Shown here: positions 54,376 through 63,090 of the stretch, in pieces | Layout: each line of letters starts with the position of its first letter | Numbering within the stretch: position 1 is the first letter of the stretch | Assembly (NCBI GenBank): GCA_030055525.1 | Contig: JASFYJ010000003.1 | Location: 1-64,000, forward strand | Reading direction: 5' to 3' | DNA: 64,000 nucleotides | Source of the DNA: Archaeoglobales archaeon | GTDB lineage: Archaea; Halobacteriota; Archaeoglobi; Archaeoglobales; Archaeoglobaceae | Notes under the pieces: generated by a model | Told to the model about the DNA's origin: nothing | Seen by the model: only the letters and a program-made list of their open reading frames with translations | The model's database searches: none | Program-made: the position numbers and the translations under genes

Positions 54376-55963
54376 ACTTTATGTTCGGATTGGTAGAAAA
54401 AGCAGGAATTTGAAAACTATGGGTGGGAGAATGATTATAGAAATAAAAGCGTATAACGACCCATGGATGGACAATGGTCTCGAAAATTTTTATAGAACCT
54501 TAAAATCTTTCCAATCTTGCGAGTCAGAGATAGGAGCAGATTTTATTCGAATTGAGATAAGAGACTTAGGTAATTTTATAAACGAACTTTGGAAAACTTT
54601 AGAGCACAAAAAAAAGAATATGATTGTTATAGAAGTGGATGAAAAGACTAAAACCCAAAAAGAAGTCAAAAAAGACTATGTTATTATTCAAGAAGAGAGA
54701 AAGATTGGCGGAAAGGTTGCTTTCAAGGAGGAGATATATAAATCTGAGAAAGCCAGAGAGATTATAGATGAGATTTTTGGTTCGGAAGAAGGTGAAAATA
54801 GGTGTATATTATGTGAAAGACCCTTCAAAAAATCTGTTAAAAAGTTACAGCAGGCTAATTACCCATTTGTCACTAAAATCGCAAGTCTGAGCGGGATAAG
54901 AAGTTATAAAGATGGCTTTTCAATCTCTCTAAAAGAATATTACGACAATTTATGCCCATGGTGCTATTTTATTGGGATTTTTGAATGGACTGATGATGGC
55001 TTTATTTATAGAACTTTCCCTGGAGAAAAATCCTTAGTCTTCCTTCCGCAATTTGGAGACCTTAAGACTTTGCATATGTTCAAGGAAAAAATTTCAAATT
55101 CTGGAATTTTAGATTTTAAGGGAAGGTATTCCAATATAAAAGTAAGCGTCAAAGTTGAAGAATTTGAAAACACTCCCGGAGAATTTTCCACTCTTCTTTG
55201 CTTTTATGAAAAGTTTGTCGAAATAAGTCAGGAAGAGAACCTCATAAGTGAGTGGGTTGTTTTAGAAGTTCCATTTGGAGCTGTTAAAAACATAAAAACG
55301 GACTTTGTAAAAATTAGTTCGGGAATTCTTAACATAATAAGAAATCTAAAGGAATCTGGACGAGTTGAGAGGATTTACTCCGATATTATAAAGAAAATAT
55401 TATTCTTTTCATCAAAGATAAATGGGGTAGAGTGGGAGATTACAAGAGAGATCCAAGAAGAAGTATCTTCAAGTTTTCTTACAGACGATTTTAGGTTATT
55501 TACAAGAACTTTAATGCCTAAAAAAGGAGGTTACGTCGTATTCTCGTCTGAAGTAAGAAAAAATTTGGAAGAATTAATATTTGAATGGAGGTGGAAAAAT
55601 ATGGGTGTTCCAAAAGAGAATTTGGATTCTATTAGGAGTGTGGGTAATATAGTTGCCAAAATTTCAAAAAACAACGCCTCTCTGCTTTATAAACTCGACA
55701 AAACAAGGACACTCAACGAGTTCTGGAGCGTTATGAGGGAAATCTCAAGAAAGTTGGTCGGATTAGAAGAGGAAGACCTTAAAATGGTTAAACCAACGGC
55801 GATTGACGAATTGATTCAGCTAACTAAAGAAATAACAGAAAAGGGGGAAAAAGATAGTTGGAAAGAAGTTAGAGATCTGATAGTGGTCTACGCCTCTATT
55901 TTCTACTCGATAGATAAGATGAGTAAAACTCAGCAGAAAGTAGTTCAACAAGGAGGTGAGTAG
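54368..55963 (+). CDS. cas8b: Cas8 of subtype I-B (Cst1-like, Cas_CXXC_CXXC)
   Basis: The 531-residue large subunit carries a zinc-binding pair of CxxC motifs about 50 residues apart: NRCILCERPFKKSVKKLQQ and YYDNLCPWCYFIGIFEW. This is the Cas_CXXC_CXXC family (Cst1/Cas8a1-type), which recognises the PAM in the Cascade complex. The rest is weakly conserved, as usual for Cas8. Possible starts are ATG 54368 or a later ATG at 54422 or 54431; the early one overlaps cas6. cas7 follows directly. Confidence 0.85.
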   Translation: MYELYVRIGRKSRNLKTMGGRMIIEIKAYNDPWMDNGLENFYRTLKSFQSCESEIGADFIRIEIRDLGNFINELWKTLEHKKKNMIVIEVDEKTKTQKEVKKDYVIIQEERKIGGKVAFKEEIYKSEKAREIIDEIFGSEEGENRCILCERPFKKSVKKLQQANYPFVTKIASLSGIRSYKDGFSISLKEYYDNLCPWCYFIGIFEWTDDGFIYRTFPGEKSLVFLPQFGDLKTLHMFKEKISNSGILDFKGRYSNIKVSVKVEEFENTPGEFSTLLCFYEKFVEISQEENLISEWVVLEVPFGAVKNIKTDFVKISSGILNIIRNLKESGRVERIYSDIIKKILFFSSKINGVEWEITREIQEEVSSSFLTDDFRLFTRTLMPKKGGYVVFSSEVRKNLEELIFEWRWKNMGVPKENLDSIRSVGNIVAKISKNNASLLYKLDKTRTLNEFWSVMREISRKLVGLEEEDLKMVKPTAIDELIQLTKEITEKGEKDSWKEVRDLIVVYASIFYSIDKMSKTQQKVVQQGGE

Positions 55964-56917
55964 ATGAAGTGTATTAGTGCGGTTTGGTTGTCCCGAACAG
56001 ATCTGACAAATTTGAATTCTGGAGAGGGTGAGGCAAATTTTATAGACGTAAAGAAATACAAAAGGAATGGTGTCGAGTTTCCATACGTTTCGGGACAGGC
56101 AATGAGATACTACTTCAAAGAAGCCATTCGAAGAAACTTGGATAGAGAAGAATACATGTGTGTGCCAAATGAGAAAGGAGAGACCTGTGGGGACATATCA
56201 AAATGCGTTGGATGCGATTTATTCGGTTTCATGACCACAATAAAAAAGGGAACAATAATCCCGGGATATCCGAATGGTCATCCAGGTGGGGCTATCACGA
56301 GAGTTTCTCCAGTAAAGGTCTCCCCCGCCATTGGTCTACTGCCTTTTGATGAAAACTCTGTTGTGGACTTCCTAACGAGAAGGCACAGGTTTGAAGGAGG
56401 AAAGATGGAAGGAGACATAGTTAACGTTGAAATTGGAACTAATATATACAAATGTGGCTTTGCAATAGACTTCGCCCGTGTTGGCGGAGAGGAGAGAGTA
56501 GACGAAAAGACGAGAAGTGTAAAATTAGAGTATTATTTACAGCCAGAGATTAGGAAGAAGAGAGCATATAAAGTCATTGAATCCCTTAGGTTTCTTTCAG
56601 ATTACTCAAAGCAAGCTAGGCTTTTGACAGATTTCACTCCCGACTTAATAATTATAGCGTTCCAGAATAAATATTCTCATCGAATTCAGAAGGCTCTTGA
56701 CATATCAGGCAACTCTCTTGATGTAAACAGACTCGATGCAGTGTTGAAAGACGTTAAAAGTTATAGCGAAAAAATAATAGCTGGAATTCTGCCCAGAGTA
56801 GTAGAAAATGAAAAAGAAGTGAAGTCGAAGCTCACAGAATTGGGGATTGAAGTCAAAAGAACTGACGAGGCTATAGAAGATGCTTTAAAGTATTTAAAGG
56901 AATACAAGATTCAGTGA
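55964..56917 (+). CDS. cas7: Cas7 (Cst2/DevR family) backbone subunit
   Basis: The 317-residue protein has [20 protein letters not shown] at the N-terminus, [32 protein letters not shown] and [16 protein letters not shown], which are Cst2/DevR-type Cas7 features. It forms the helical backbone along crRNA. The start is an ATG after a GGAGGTGAG ribosome site, three bases from the cas8 stop. Confidence 0.92.
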   Translation: MKCISAVWLSRTDLTNLNSGEGEANFIDVKKYKRNGVEFPYVSGQAMRYYFKEAIRRNLDREEYMCVPNEKGETCGDISKCVGCDLFGFMTTIKKGTIIPGYPNGHPGGAITRVSPVKVSPAIGLLPFDENSVVDFLTRRHRFEGGKMEGDIVNVEIGTNIYKCGFAIDFARVGGEERVDEKTRSVKLEYYLQPEIRKKRAYKVIESLRFLSDYSKQARLLTDFTPDLIIIAFQNKYSHRIQKALDISGNSLDVNRLDAVLKDVKSYSEKIIAGILPRVVENEKEVKSKLTELGIEVKRTDEAIEDALKYLKEYKIQ

Positions 56918-56923
56918 ATCCCT

Positions 56924-57571
56924 ATGTTCGGGCTAAAGTTCAGAGTTGAATGCCCATACTTTGCGTGTTTCCGACATCCAACATCTACTTCAATAATTTT
57001 AACATACTTAATACCTCCCTACACGACTATTCGGGGGTTGATTTCTAATGCTATGGGGTTGCCAAGAGATGACCTGAGAATCCAAGATTGGTTTAAAATT
57101 GGGATTAAACCTGTGAATTTAGTGCAAAAAAACAAAGAAATGGCAAAAATTCTTAAACTAAAGGGTTCTGATGAGATTTACCAGCGGAAGTTCTCATCAT
57201 CTCCAATGTTCAGAGAATTCATCGTAAACCCAATTTACGAGATATACTTGATTGGCGATAAAGAAAAAATAATCAAAGTTTCAAATGCATTGGAGAATCC
57301 CATTAGACCATTATATCTCGGTATATCAGACGACTTAGTCGATTTGGAAGTCTTTGATTTGAAAGAAGTCACAGAATGTGAAACTCAAGAATTAGATTGC
57401 GTCGTGGAAGGTATATATGAAGGCTGTATAGTAGAAAAGGTACCATATAAATTTTTAATGCGTTCAAAGAGAATCGATTTAGAATACAAGACCGTTTCAA
57501 TTCCATTAAAACCTTTAAAAGGTAAATTCAAGGCATTCTCATTCGAGGGGGAGTTAATTTGGGCAACCTGA
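56924..57571 (+). CDS. cas5: Cas5 (I-B type)
   Basis: The 215-residue protein begins GLKFRVECPYFACFRHPTST and continues TYLIPPYTTIRGLISNAMGL, the standard Cas5 N-terminal RAMP sequence that holds the crRNA handle. VSIPLKPLKGKFKAFSFEG is near the end. It overlaps the next gene by 13 bases. Confidence 0.92.
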   Translation: MFGLKFRVECPYFACFRHPTSTSIILTYLIPPYTTIRGLISNAMGLPRDDLRIQDWFKIGIKPVNLVQKNKEMAKILKLKGSDEIYQRKFSSSPMFREFIVNPIYEIYLIGDKEKIIKVSNALENPIRPLYLGISDDLVDLEVFDLKEVTECETQELDCVVEGIYEGCIVEKVPYKFLMRSKRIDLEYKTVSIPLKPLKGKFKAFSFEGELIWAT

Positions 57572-58266
57572 TCTCAGCAAATGTCGATGACTTCATCTCT
57601 TTTCTTAAAGATTTTGGCTTTGATATCTTGGATTATCAAAAGTTGGAATCGGGCGGTGAGGGATACACTATAATTTATGTTTCTAATTCTAATATTGGAG
57701 CGGAAGAGAAAGAAATACTTGGGACCTGTGGTTTTATAGAGGCAAGAAACGATTTGTGGTTTATAGAAGGTTTTAAAGTAGGAATAGACAAATTAAAACA
57801 ATCTGAAGCCTTTTTAAATTATTTTAGAGAGAGAAAATGGAAAGATGTAATCGAATTCAGGCAGAGACTAGATGATATTTTTTATAAGTATAACAAAAAA
57901 ACTTTGTTTCGAACTACACATAATACCCCAGCAATAGCCCTGAAGTGGAATAGAAAGTTAACTCTAAACGAATCGGAATTCAACGATTTTGTTATCGATC
58001 TGTGTAAAATCTTCATAGAAGGGTGCGAAGAAGAATTAGAAGGCGAAGTTTGGAAGAGATTGAGAGGACTTAGGAATACAGTAATTGCTCATGACTCTTC
58101 AAAGACAGAACAAATTAAACGAGCTAGAGAATATTTAAAAGAATTATCAGGAGAGGAATATCCCAGAAAATGGAATCAATTTTTATCCGCCCAATTCAGG
58201 TTAATTGACGATGTTTTAGAGAATTTAAAATCTAAAATTGAAGGATATGATAGTGGCGAAGTGTGA
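57559..58266 (+). CDS. unassigned Cas-operon protein with HEPN-like RN-x3-AH motif
   Basis: This 235-residue protein sits between cas5 and cas3 in an unbroken operon. The N-terminal half (about 1-95) is alpha/beta without a known match: NVDDFISFLKDFGFDILDYQ and GYTIIYVSNSNIGAEEKEIL. The C-terminal half is helical and holds VWKRLRGLRNTVIAHDSSK followed by AREYLKELSGEEYPRKWNQF. The R-N-x3-A-H-D pattern agrees with the R-x4-6-H active site of HEPN ribonucleases. Translation starts at a TTG at 57559 after a GAGGGGGA ribosome site, and it overlaps both neighbours. It is not one of the standard I-B proteins I know; a crRNA-linked RNase or a small-subunit substitute are the two main ideas. Confidence 0.7.
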   Translation: MGNLISANVDDFISFLKDFGFDILDYQKLESGGEGYTIIYVSNSNIGAEEKEILGTCGFIEARNDLWFIEGFKVGIDKLKQSEAFLNYFRERKWKDVIEFRQRLDDIFYKYNKKTLFRTTHNTPAIALKWNRKLTLNESEFNDFVIDLCKIFIEGCEEELEGEVWKRLRGLRNTVIAHDSSKTEQIKRAREYLKELSGEEYPRKWNQFLSAQFRLIDDVLENLKSKIEGYDSGEV

Positions 58267-60622
58267 AGTTCGAGAGGAAGAAAAATATTTTCAGACACTT
58301 TTGGGCCATACAATCGATGCACTAAAGATTTTTAAAGCCTACTTAGAAAGAAAAAAGGATGTTATTGAACAATTTTGCGATAGATGGAAGCTTGATAAAG
58401 ACTTATTTCTGAAAAATCTTTTTATGACAATATATTTGCACGACATAGGAAAATTAACTGAAGAATTTCAAAAAAATATTTCTAAGAGCAAAACTTCACA
58501 AAAATACCCTCACGCCTATTTCGGGTTCTATTTGTTAAATGGGTATTTCAGGAATAAAATTAAAAAAGTTGTAGACAGTGTAGAAATCGAATTGGCTTCA
58601 ATTTTAGGTCATCACACCACACTTTACGATCAAATCTACTCTGATAACGACCTTTTCGAAAAGCCGACTTATCTTGAAGCTGAAATAATAGATTTCATAG
58701 ATAAAATGCGCCATGTGTATAAAGAACTCAATTTTGGTAAATTTTTTGAATTTCCTGAAGTTGAAAATTTATTTGAAGAATACCAAGTTCCGAAGTTTAG
58801 CTGGAAGGCAATTCAAAAAGCACGAAATGAATTCGTAAGCAAATTCAATACTTTAAAAAACCTTCAAGACGTGAATTTAGACAAAATAAAGTCTATTTAT
58901 ACATACTTTTTTGCAATTCTAAAAACTTGTGATGATTATGCAAGTGTTGGGTTCTCAGAGTTCATTGAAAGATACGAAGGAGAGAAAAGATGTTTTGAAG
59001 ATGTCATTCAGAACCCTGAAGCGTTTATAACTTCTTTAACAACAGATAACCCCATTTTTTCAGTTCTTGGAAACTTACAACCATACAAGTTCCAAGAAGG
59101 TGCCACAAAAGCAGGAAAGTTTGTAATTTTATTTGCTCCCTGCGGGCGTGGGAAAACTGAAGCAGCTCTGATGTGGGCTCTCAATACTTTAAGAAGATAC
59201 AATAGAGACAGGATTGTATTCGCGATGCCAACACAAACAACAAGTAATGCAATGTTTGAACGGTTGGCAAAGATGTTTGGTAGAGAAAATGTCGGACTTT
59301 ATCATGGAATGAGTTTTATAAAAATAAAAGAGACCATCGAAAAAGACTTAGAGGAGGAAGAAGTAGATATCGAAGATATAAAAAGCGAGACTTTTAAAGG
59401 AAACATTTTTTTCAAGCCAATAACTGTCACCACGGTAGACCATCTAATATTTTCATTTGTGAAGGGGTTTAAACAAGCTGATTTTGCCGTCGGAAACTTA
59501 CAGAATGCAGTTATAATATTTGACGAAGTTCATTATTATGAAAAGTCAACCTTAGAGCATATACTGACTCTTCTGGACCATTTAAGGATGATGGATATCC
59601 CACACTTCCTTATGTCTGGAACTTTACCGAAATTTATCTTAGAAAAGTTGCTTAGATGTGGCTATGATTTTGTCGTCGATTCCGAAGGATTGCAATTCAA
59701 ACCATTTAAGATAGTTTTGAATGAAAAGACCATTTTCAATGAAAAGACTTTTGAAGAGATTGTAGATAACTACAAAATGGGTTTAAACCAGTTTGTAATT
59801 CTAAACACCGTCGGAAGAGCCAAAAAATTCTACAGAGAAATAGAAAAAAGGCTACCAGATGGAAACTTAATTCTTTACCATTCCCAGTTTACATATGAAG
59901 ACAGGATTAAAAAGGAGGAGGAAATATACGCAAGAGTTCAAAGTAAGCCCTTTATTTTAGTTGCCACTCAAGTAATTGAAATTTCACTGGACATTTCTTG
60001 CGATGTCATGTATACCGAAATTGCGCCGCCCGATGCACTTGGACAGAGAGGTGGAAGACTGAATAGAAAGGGTAGAGTTTGGTGCAATGGAACTGAACAC
60101 TTAATGAAAATATTCTCTCCAGAAAATCATAATCCTTACACAAAAGAGCTAATAGAGATTACAAAATTAAAGATACAGAACTTTGAGAAACCTGTAAGTT
60201 ACCAAGACATCAAAGAATTTTGCGATTTGGTTTATGAAAATTATGGACTTAGCATACCAAGCGAATTCGACCACTTTTTTAGAAAAAACGTAGTTTTTGG
60301 AGACCATTGGAGGAAGATAGCTACTGAAACTGAAGAAGGAATATATTTTAAAGTTAGAGATGAAAAGATTCAATACATCGATGCAATACCTGAGAGCATA
60401 ATTCAGGAAATTGGAGAAAAAGCCTACTCTGTATTATACGCTGCAAAGATTCCTCTCTATTTGTTTTTAAATGACCAGAAATCCGGCAAGAACGGATTCT
60501 ATTTCAAAGAGATATCAAAAAGTCGTCGAAAAAGAGTTTATTTGATTTGTAGATACCCATACAACTATAAAAACGGCTTTGATTTTGATATCGAAATACC
60601 AGAACTCGACTTGATTTTTTAA
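58247..60622 (+). CDS. cas3: Cas3 (HD nuclease plus helicase)
   Basis: The protein of about 791 residues has an N-terminal HD nuclease with TLLGHTIDALKIFK, IYLHDIGKLTEEFQ and LGHHTTLYDQ, then an SF2 helicase: Walker A LFAPCGRGKTEAALMWALNT, MPTQTTSNAMFERLA, Walker B IIFDEVHYYEKSTLEHIL, LMSGTLPKFI, and motif VI DALGQRGGRLNRKGRVW. It unwinds and degrades target DNA after Cascade binding. Possible starts are TTG 58238, ATG 58247 and GTG 58253; the ATG is chosen. It overlaps the HEPN-like gene by 20 bases. Confidence 0.95.
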   Translation: MIVAKCEVREEEKYFQTLLGHTIDALKIFKAYLERKKDVIEQFCDRWKLDKDLFLKNLFMTIYLHDIGKLTEEFQKNISKSKTSQKYPHAYFGFYLLNGYFRNKIKKVVDSVEIELASILGHHTTLYDQIYSDNDLFEKPTYLEAEIIDFIDKMRHVYKELNFGKFFEFPEVENLFEEYQVPKFSWKAIQKARNEFVSKFNTLKNLQDVNLDKIKSIYTYFFAILKTCDDYASVGFSEFIERYEGEKRCFEDVIQNPEAFITSLTTDNPIFSVLGNLQPYKFQEGATKAGKFVILFAPCGRGKTEAALMWALNTLRRYNRDRIVFAMPTQTTSNAMFERLAKMFGRENVGLYHGMSFIKIKETIEKDLEEEEVDIEDIKSETFKGNIFFKPITVTTVDHLIFSFVKGFKQADFAVGNLQNAVIIFDEVHYYEKSTLEHILTLLDHLRMMDIPHFLMSGTLPKFILEKLLRCGYDFVVDSEGLQFKPFKIVLNEKTIFNEKTFEEIVDNYKMGLNQFVILNTVGRAKKFYREIEKRLPDGNLILYHSQFTYEDRIKKEEEIYARVQSKPFILVATQVIEISLDISCDVMYTEIAPPDALGQRGGRLNRKGRVWCNGTEHLMKIFSPENHNPYTKELIEITKLKIQNFEKPVSYQDIKEFCDLVYENYGLSIPSEFDHFFRKNVVFGDHWRKIATETEEGIYFKVRDEKIQYIDAIPESIIQEIGEKAYSVLYAAKIPLYLFLNDQKSGKNGFYFKEISKSRRKRVYLICRYPYNYKNGFDFDIEIPELDLIF

Positions 60623-60651
60623 ACTAAGCCCCAAGTCTTTATATCAAAAGG

Positions 60652-60753
60652 GAGGTTAGCTACTCAGATAACAAACTCTTGTTTGCCAACCTCAAATACA
60701 GCCCAGAACTTGGACTACTCGAAGAAGCGGGCGATTCAGAGATTGTTTTGTAG
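60652..60753 (+). pseudogene. small coding remnant, possibly a cas3 C-terminal tail
   Basis: The frame reads EVSYSDNKLLFANLKYSPEL then GLLEEAGDSEIVL before a TAG. NLKYSPELGLL looks like the C-terminal YD-x-x-GLL segment of some Cas3 proteins, but the cas3 just upstream already has its own end. The piece may be from a second copy or from a recombination scar. The rest of the 343-base gap to 60965 shows no supported gene. Confidence 0.35.
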
Positions 60754-60965
60754 AGAAGTTTTATGGTAAAAATCTTGAATGAAATAGAAGCTTTGAAGCT
60801 TTTAAAACTCTTAAATTTTTACTTTATGTTTTTTAGAGAGGCAATCGCTGAAAGAAATTAGTCCTTTAAAATTTTCTTTTCCATTCTGCCGCTTGGCATC
60901 TTTGAGTAAGTCCTTTGGTCTCTTCTATGTGAATGATGGGGAAATTTATATCATATATATGCATC

Positions 60966-61550
60966 ATGGCGAAAACGATTGCCCTCTCAGACGAAGTTTA
61001 CGAGATGCTTTCGAAGGCGAAAATGAAGGGGAGAATCTTTCAGCGATGCGATTAGAAGACTTCTGGAGAGGCAAAAGATAGGCGAAATTCCGAAAATTAT
61101 TGAAGAAGATGAGGCAAAAATGATAAAGGAGCTTATAAAAAGGCAAAAAGAGGCTGAGATGAAAAAATGTGGCTCTTTGACTCCTCCTTTTTAATAGATC
61201 TAATGAAGCACGACCCAACTGCGATCAAAAAAGCACGAGAAGTTGATGAAAAGCCATAAATTAAAGCAATATCCGCAGTTACAGTCCACGAAGTTCTCAG
61301 AGGTCTCTTTTATCTTGGAAACTAAAAAGATAAGACTTGGCGAATCCATGTTATCAAGATTTGAAATAATTCCCTACACACTGGAAATTGCGCGAAAGTC
61401 CGCAGAAATCGATGCGGAGCTCATGAAAATGGAAAAATTCTTCTCTTCAGCGACAAAGTGATATCTGCAACAGCGATTCACTTCGACCTAACTTTGGTGA
61501 CGAGGGATGAGCATTTTAAGAGAATTAAAGAGCTTAGGATCGAGGAATAG
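60966..61550 (+). pseudogene. VapBC toxin-antitoxin pair, broken
   Basis: The antitoxin begins MAKTIALSDEVYEMLSKAKM and after a frameshift continues ESFSDAIRRLLERQKIGEI. The toxin begins near 61167 with MWLFDSSFLIDLMKHDPTAI, then is cut by TAA stops and a frameshift between EVDEKP, IKAISAVTVHEVLRGLFYLG, KKIRLGESMLSRFEIIPYTL and VISATAIHFDLTLVTRDEHF. The PIN acidic residues are all still there, so decay is fairly recent. Confidence 0.82.
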
Positions 61551-61736
61551 TGAGCAAACTCCTTTGAAGAGATAAAGAATAAGCTCTTTCTTCTCATTTA
61601 GAAACTCCAAAGTAGCGAAAAGACCTCCTCAAGATTCCAATCATCGATTACAGCTCATAAACCATTTTTAATCGCCGTGCAAATTTAAACGCAAATATCA
61701 GATCTTCGCTTCACAAAAATCTCGAAACCAAAGTGA

Positions 61737-62171
61737 TCAAAACTTCCTCAAAATCTCTTCCAACCTTTTTCCTCTTTCGATCGCTTTTAGCTTCTCTTCA
61801 TAGCTACTATGATAGCTTATCCTATGCTTCACGTCTTCCCAGATTTTTCTCCACCAGTAAAAGTATTCAGAGATCTCAAGCTCGTTGCCAAAAAGAACTA
61901 GATAATTGCTAAAAACCGAAGCTTTGATCTTTATTGGTAACAACTCGAAAACTCTTACATCGTAAACCTGCCTGAATTTTCCTATTAGACTCTTCTGGAT
62001 CTCAAGATTCTTATGTAGATCTCTCAGCCTTGTGATTACCGCAACATCGATGTCAGAGCCAATTCTGAACTCTCCAGTTACGTAAGAACCAAAGAGCACA
62101 GCTTCGTAATTAGAAAGAGCATTAAGCTCTTTTCTAATCTCCTCGATGCTCGGTTTCGAGAACATGTTCAA
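61737..62171 (-). CDS. MntA-type nucleotidyltransferase
   Basis: The 144-residue protein has AVLFGSYVTGEFRIGSDIDV with the GS and D-x-D active site, and a later Asp in FRQVYDVRVFELLPI. The C-terminal 50 residues are helical with KHRISYHSSYEEKLKAIERG. It overlaps the upstream HEPN gene by 38 bases and is its likely antitoxin. Confidence 0.88.
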   Translation of the reverse strand: MNMFSKPSIEEIRKELNALSNYEAVLFGSYVTGEFRIGSDIDVAVITRLRDLHKNLEIQKSLIGKFRQVYDVRVFELLPIKIKASVFSNYLVLFGNELEISEYFYWWRKIWEDVKHRISYHSSYEEKLKAIERGKRLEEILRKF

Positions 62172-62406
62172 CCCTTCTTATAAACTCAATAAGGGTTTCC
62201 CTGACTTTATCAACCGATTCAAGCACAATTTTTTTATCCAATTTGTTATATCTATGAACCAACCAGTTTCTAAGCCCATTGCAAGTTTTTAGCTTTTCAG
62301 CCAGCTCTTTGTCAAGTATACTGAGCTCATGAAGAATTTCGATGTTTGAATAATCGTCTTCAACACGCTTTCCAAGATCTTTCACAAGCATGGCACAGAC
62401 GTCCAT
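62134..62406 (-). CDS. HepT-type HEPN toxin, N-terminally short
   Basis: The 90-residue protein has the RX4HXY active site in GLRNWLVHRYNKLDKKIV, characteristic of HepT/DUF86 ribonucleases inhibited by AMPylation. It begins at VCAMLVKDLGKRVEDDYSNI, which in full-length members follows about 40-50 residues of first helix; an in-frame stop lies just upstream, so the start is missing rather than misplaced. It may be a weakened toxin. Confidence 0.75.
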   Translation of the reverse strand: MDVCAMLVKDLGKRVEDDYSNIEILHELSILDKELAEKLKTCNGLRNWLVHRYNKLDKKIVLESVDKVRETLIEFIRRVEHVLETEHRGD

Positions 62407-62825
62407 GGTGGATTCAATTGATGTTTAAAGGTTGTAAAAAGTTCCACTGACCTCAATTGGCTTTCTGGGTTCTTCTGGAATCTCGTCAAGAGCTTCGAGT
62501 ATATATTCGATTTTCTCTGTATCTCTCCTTTCTCATTGGATCAATTTTGTTCTACTTGGCTTTATATTTTTCTCTCCCATAAGAAAATTCTGAAAAATTT
62601 AAAATTCAATGGAATTTCTGCGATTTTTTGGTCTTAAACACGCTCCAGGGAATTGTGAAAGCTAACAAAAGCCTCTTCGAGTTCCCTCTGTAGTTTTTGA
62701 GGCATTATAAAATTTTAGCCGAGAACATAAAATAAAATTTTTACTTTTCATAACAACCAATATAAAGGCTCTTTTCAACCTTAGCCCGAAAACTGAACGT
62801 GTGGCTAAACAAATCAGTCTAAAAA
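62407..62825. other. intergenic region upstream of hepT and downstream of cas2
   Basis: I see no gene in these 419 bases on either strand. The sequence is AT-rich, with possible TATA-like stretches near 62770 (AATATAAAG). It may hold the promoter of the hepT/mntA pair; no repeats related to the CRISPR array were found. Confidence 0.5.
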
Positions 62826-63089
62826 TTAGATAACTTCCTCGCAGTAACCCTTTTGAATCCCCAAAACTTCCTTTTTGAAGACTTCCGCACTTCTGAACCT
62901 ATAGATCACAACCATGTCTTCATTTTCATCTATTATATCTTTTAGCCCCATTTTTATCTCTTCAAGCGTCGCTTGCGTCGCTTCACCTTCAAAAACAGAA
63001 TTCTGAACCCAGTATAGATACTTTCGCAGGAATTTCTTAACCTTATTGACTCTTTCAACGTTAACATCGTAGGCGATGATCAAATACAT
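62826..63089 (-). CDS. cas2: CRISPR-associated endoribonuclease Cas2
   Basis: The 87-residue ferredoxin-fold protein starts MYLIIAYDVNVERVNKVKKF with the conserved Asp after the first strand, followed by KYLYWVQNSVFEGEATQATL and DMVVIYRFRSAEVF. It forms the centre of the Cas1-Cas2 integrase. Its start is one base after the cas1 stop. Confidence 0.95.
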   Translation of the reverse strand: MYLIIAYDVNVERVNKVKKFLRKYLYWVQNSVFEGEATQATLEEIKMGLKDIIDENEDMVVIYRFRSAEVFKKEVLGIQKGYCEEVI

Positions 63090-63090
63090 A

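Noticed and set aside
54368-55963. Reading the large Cas subunit as Csm1/Cas10 of a type III system
   Set aside because: There is no GGDD palm motif or HD domain; the paired CxxC zinc motif and the Cas7/Cas5/Cas3 neighbours fit Cas8 of type I-B.
60893-61081. 62-residue rightward frame before the VapBC remnant
   Set aside because: It overlaps the broken VapB in another frame and only the VapB reading has recognisable sequence.
62407-62825. Second CRISPR array next to cas2
   Set aside because: No repeat unit or spaced similarity to the 30-base repeat is present.
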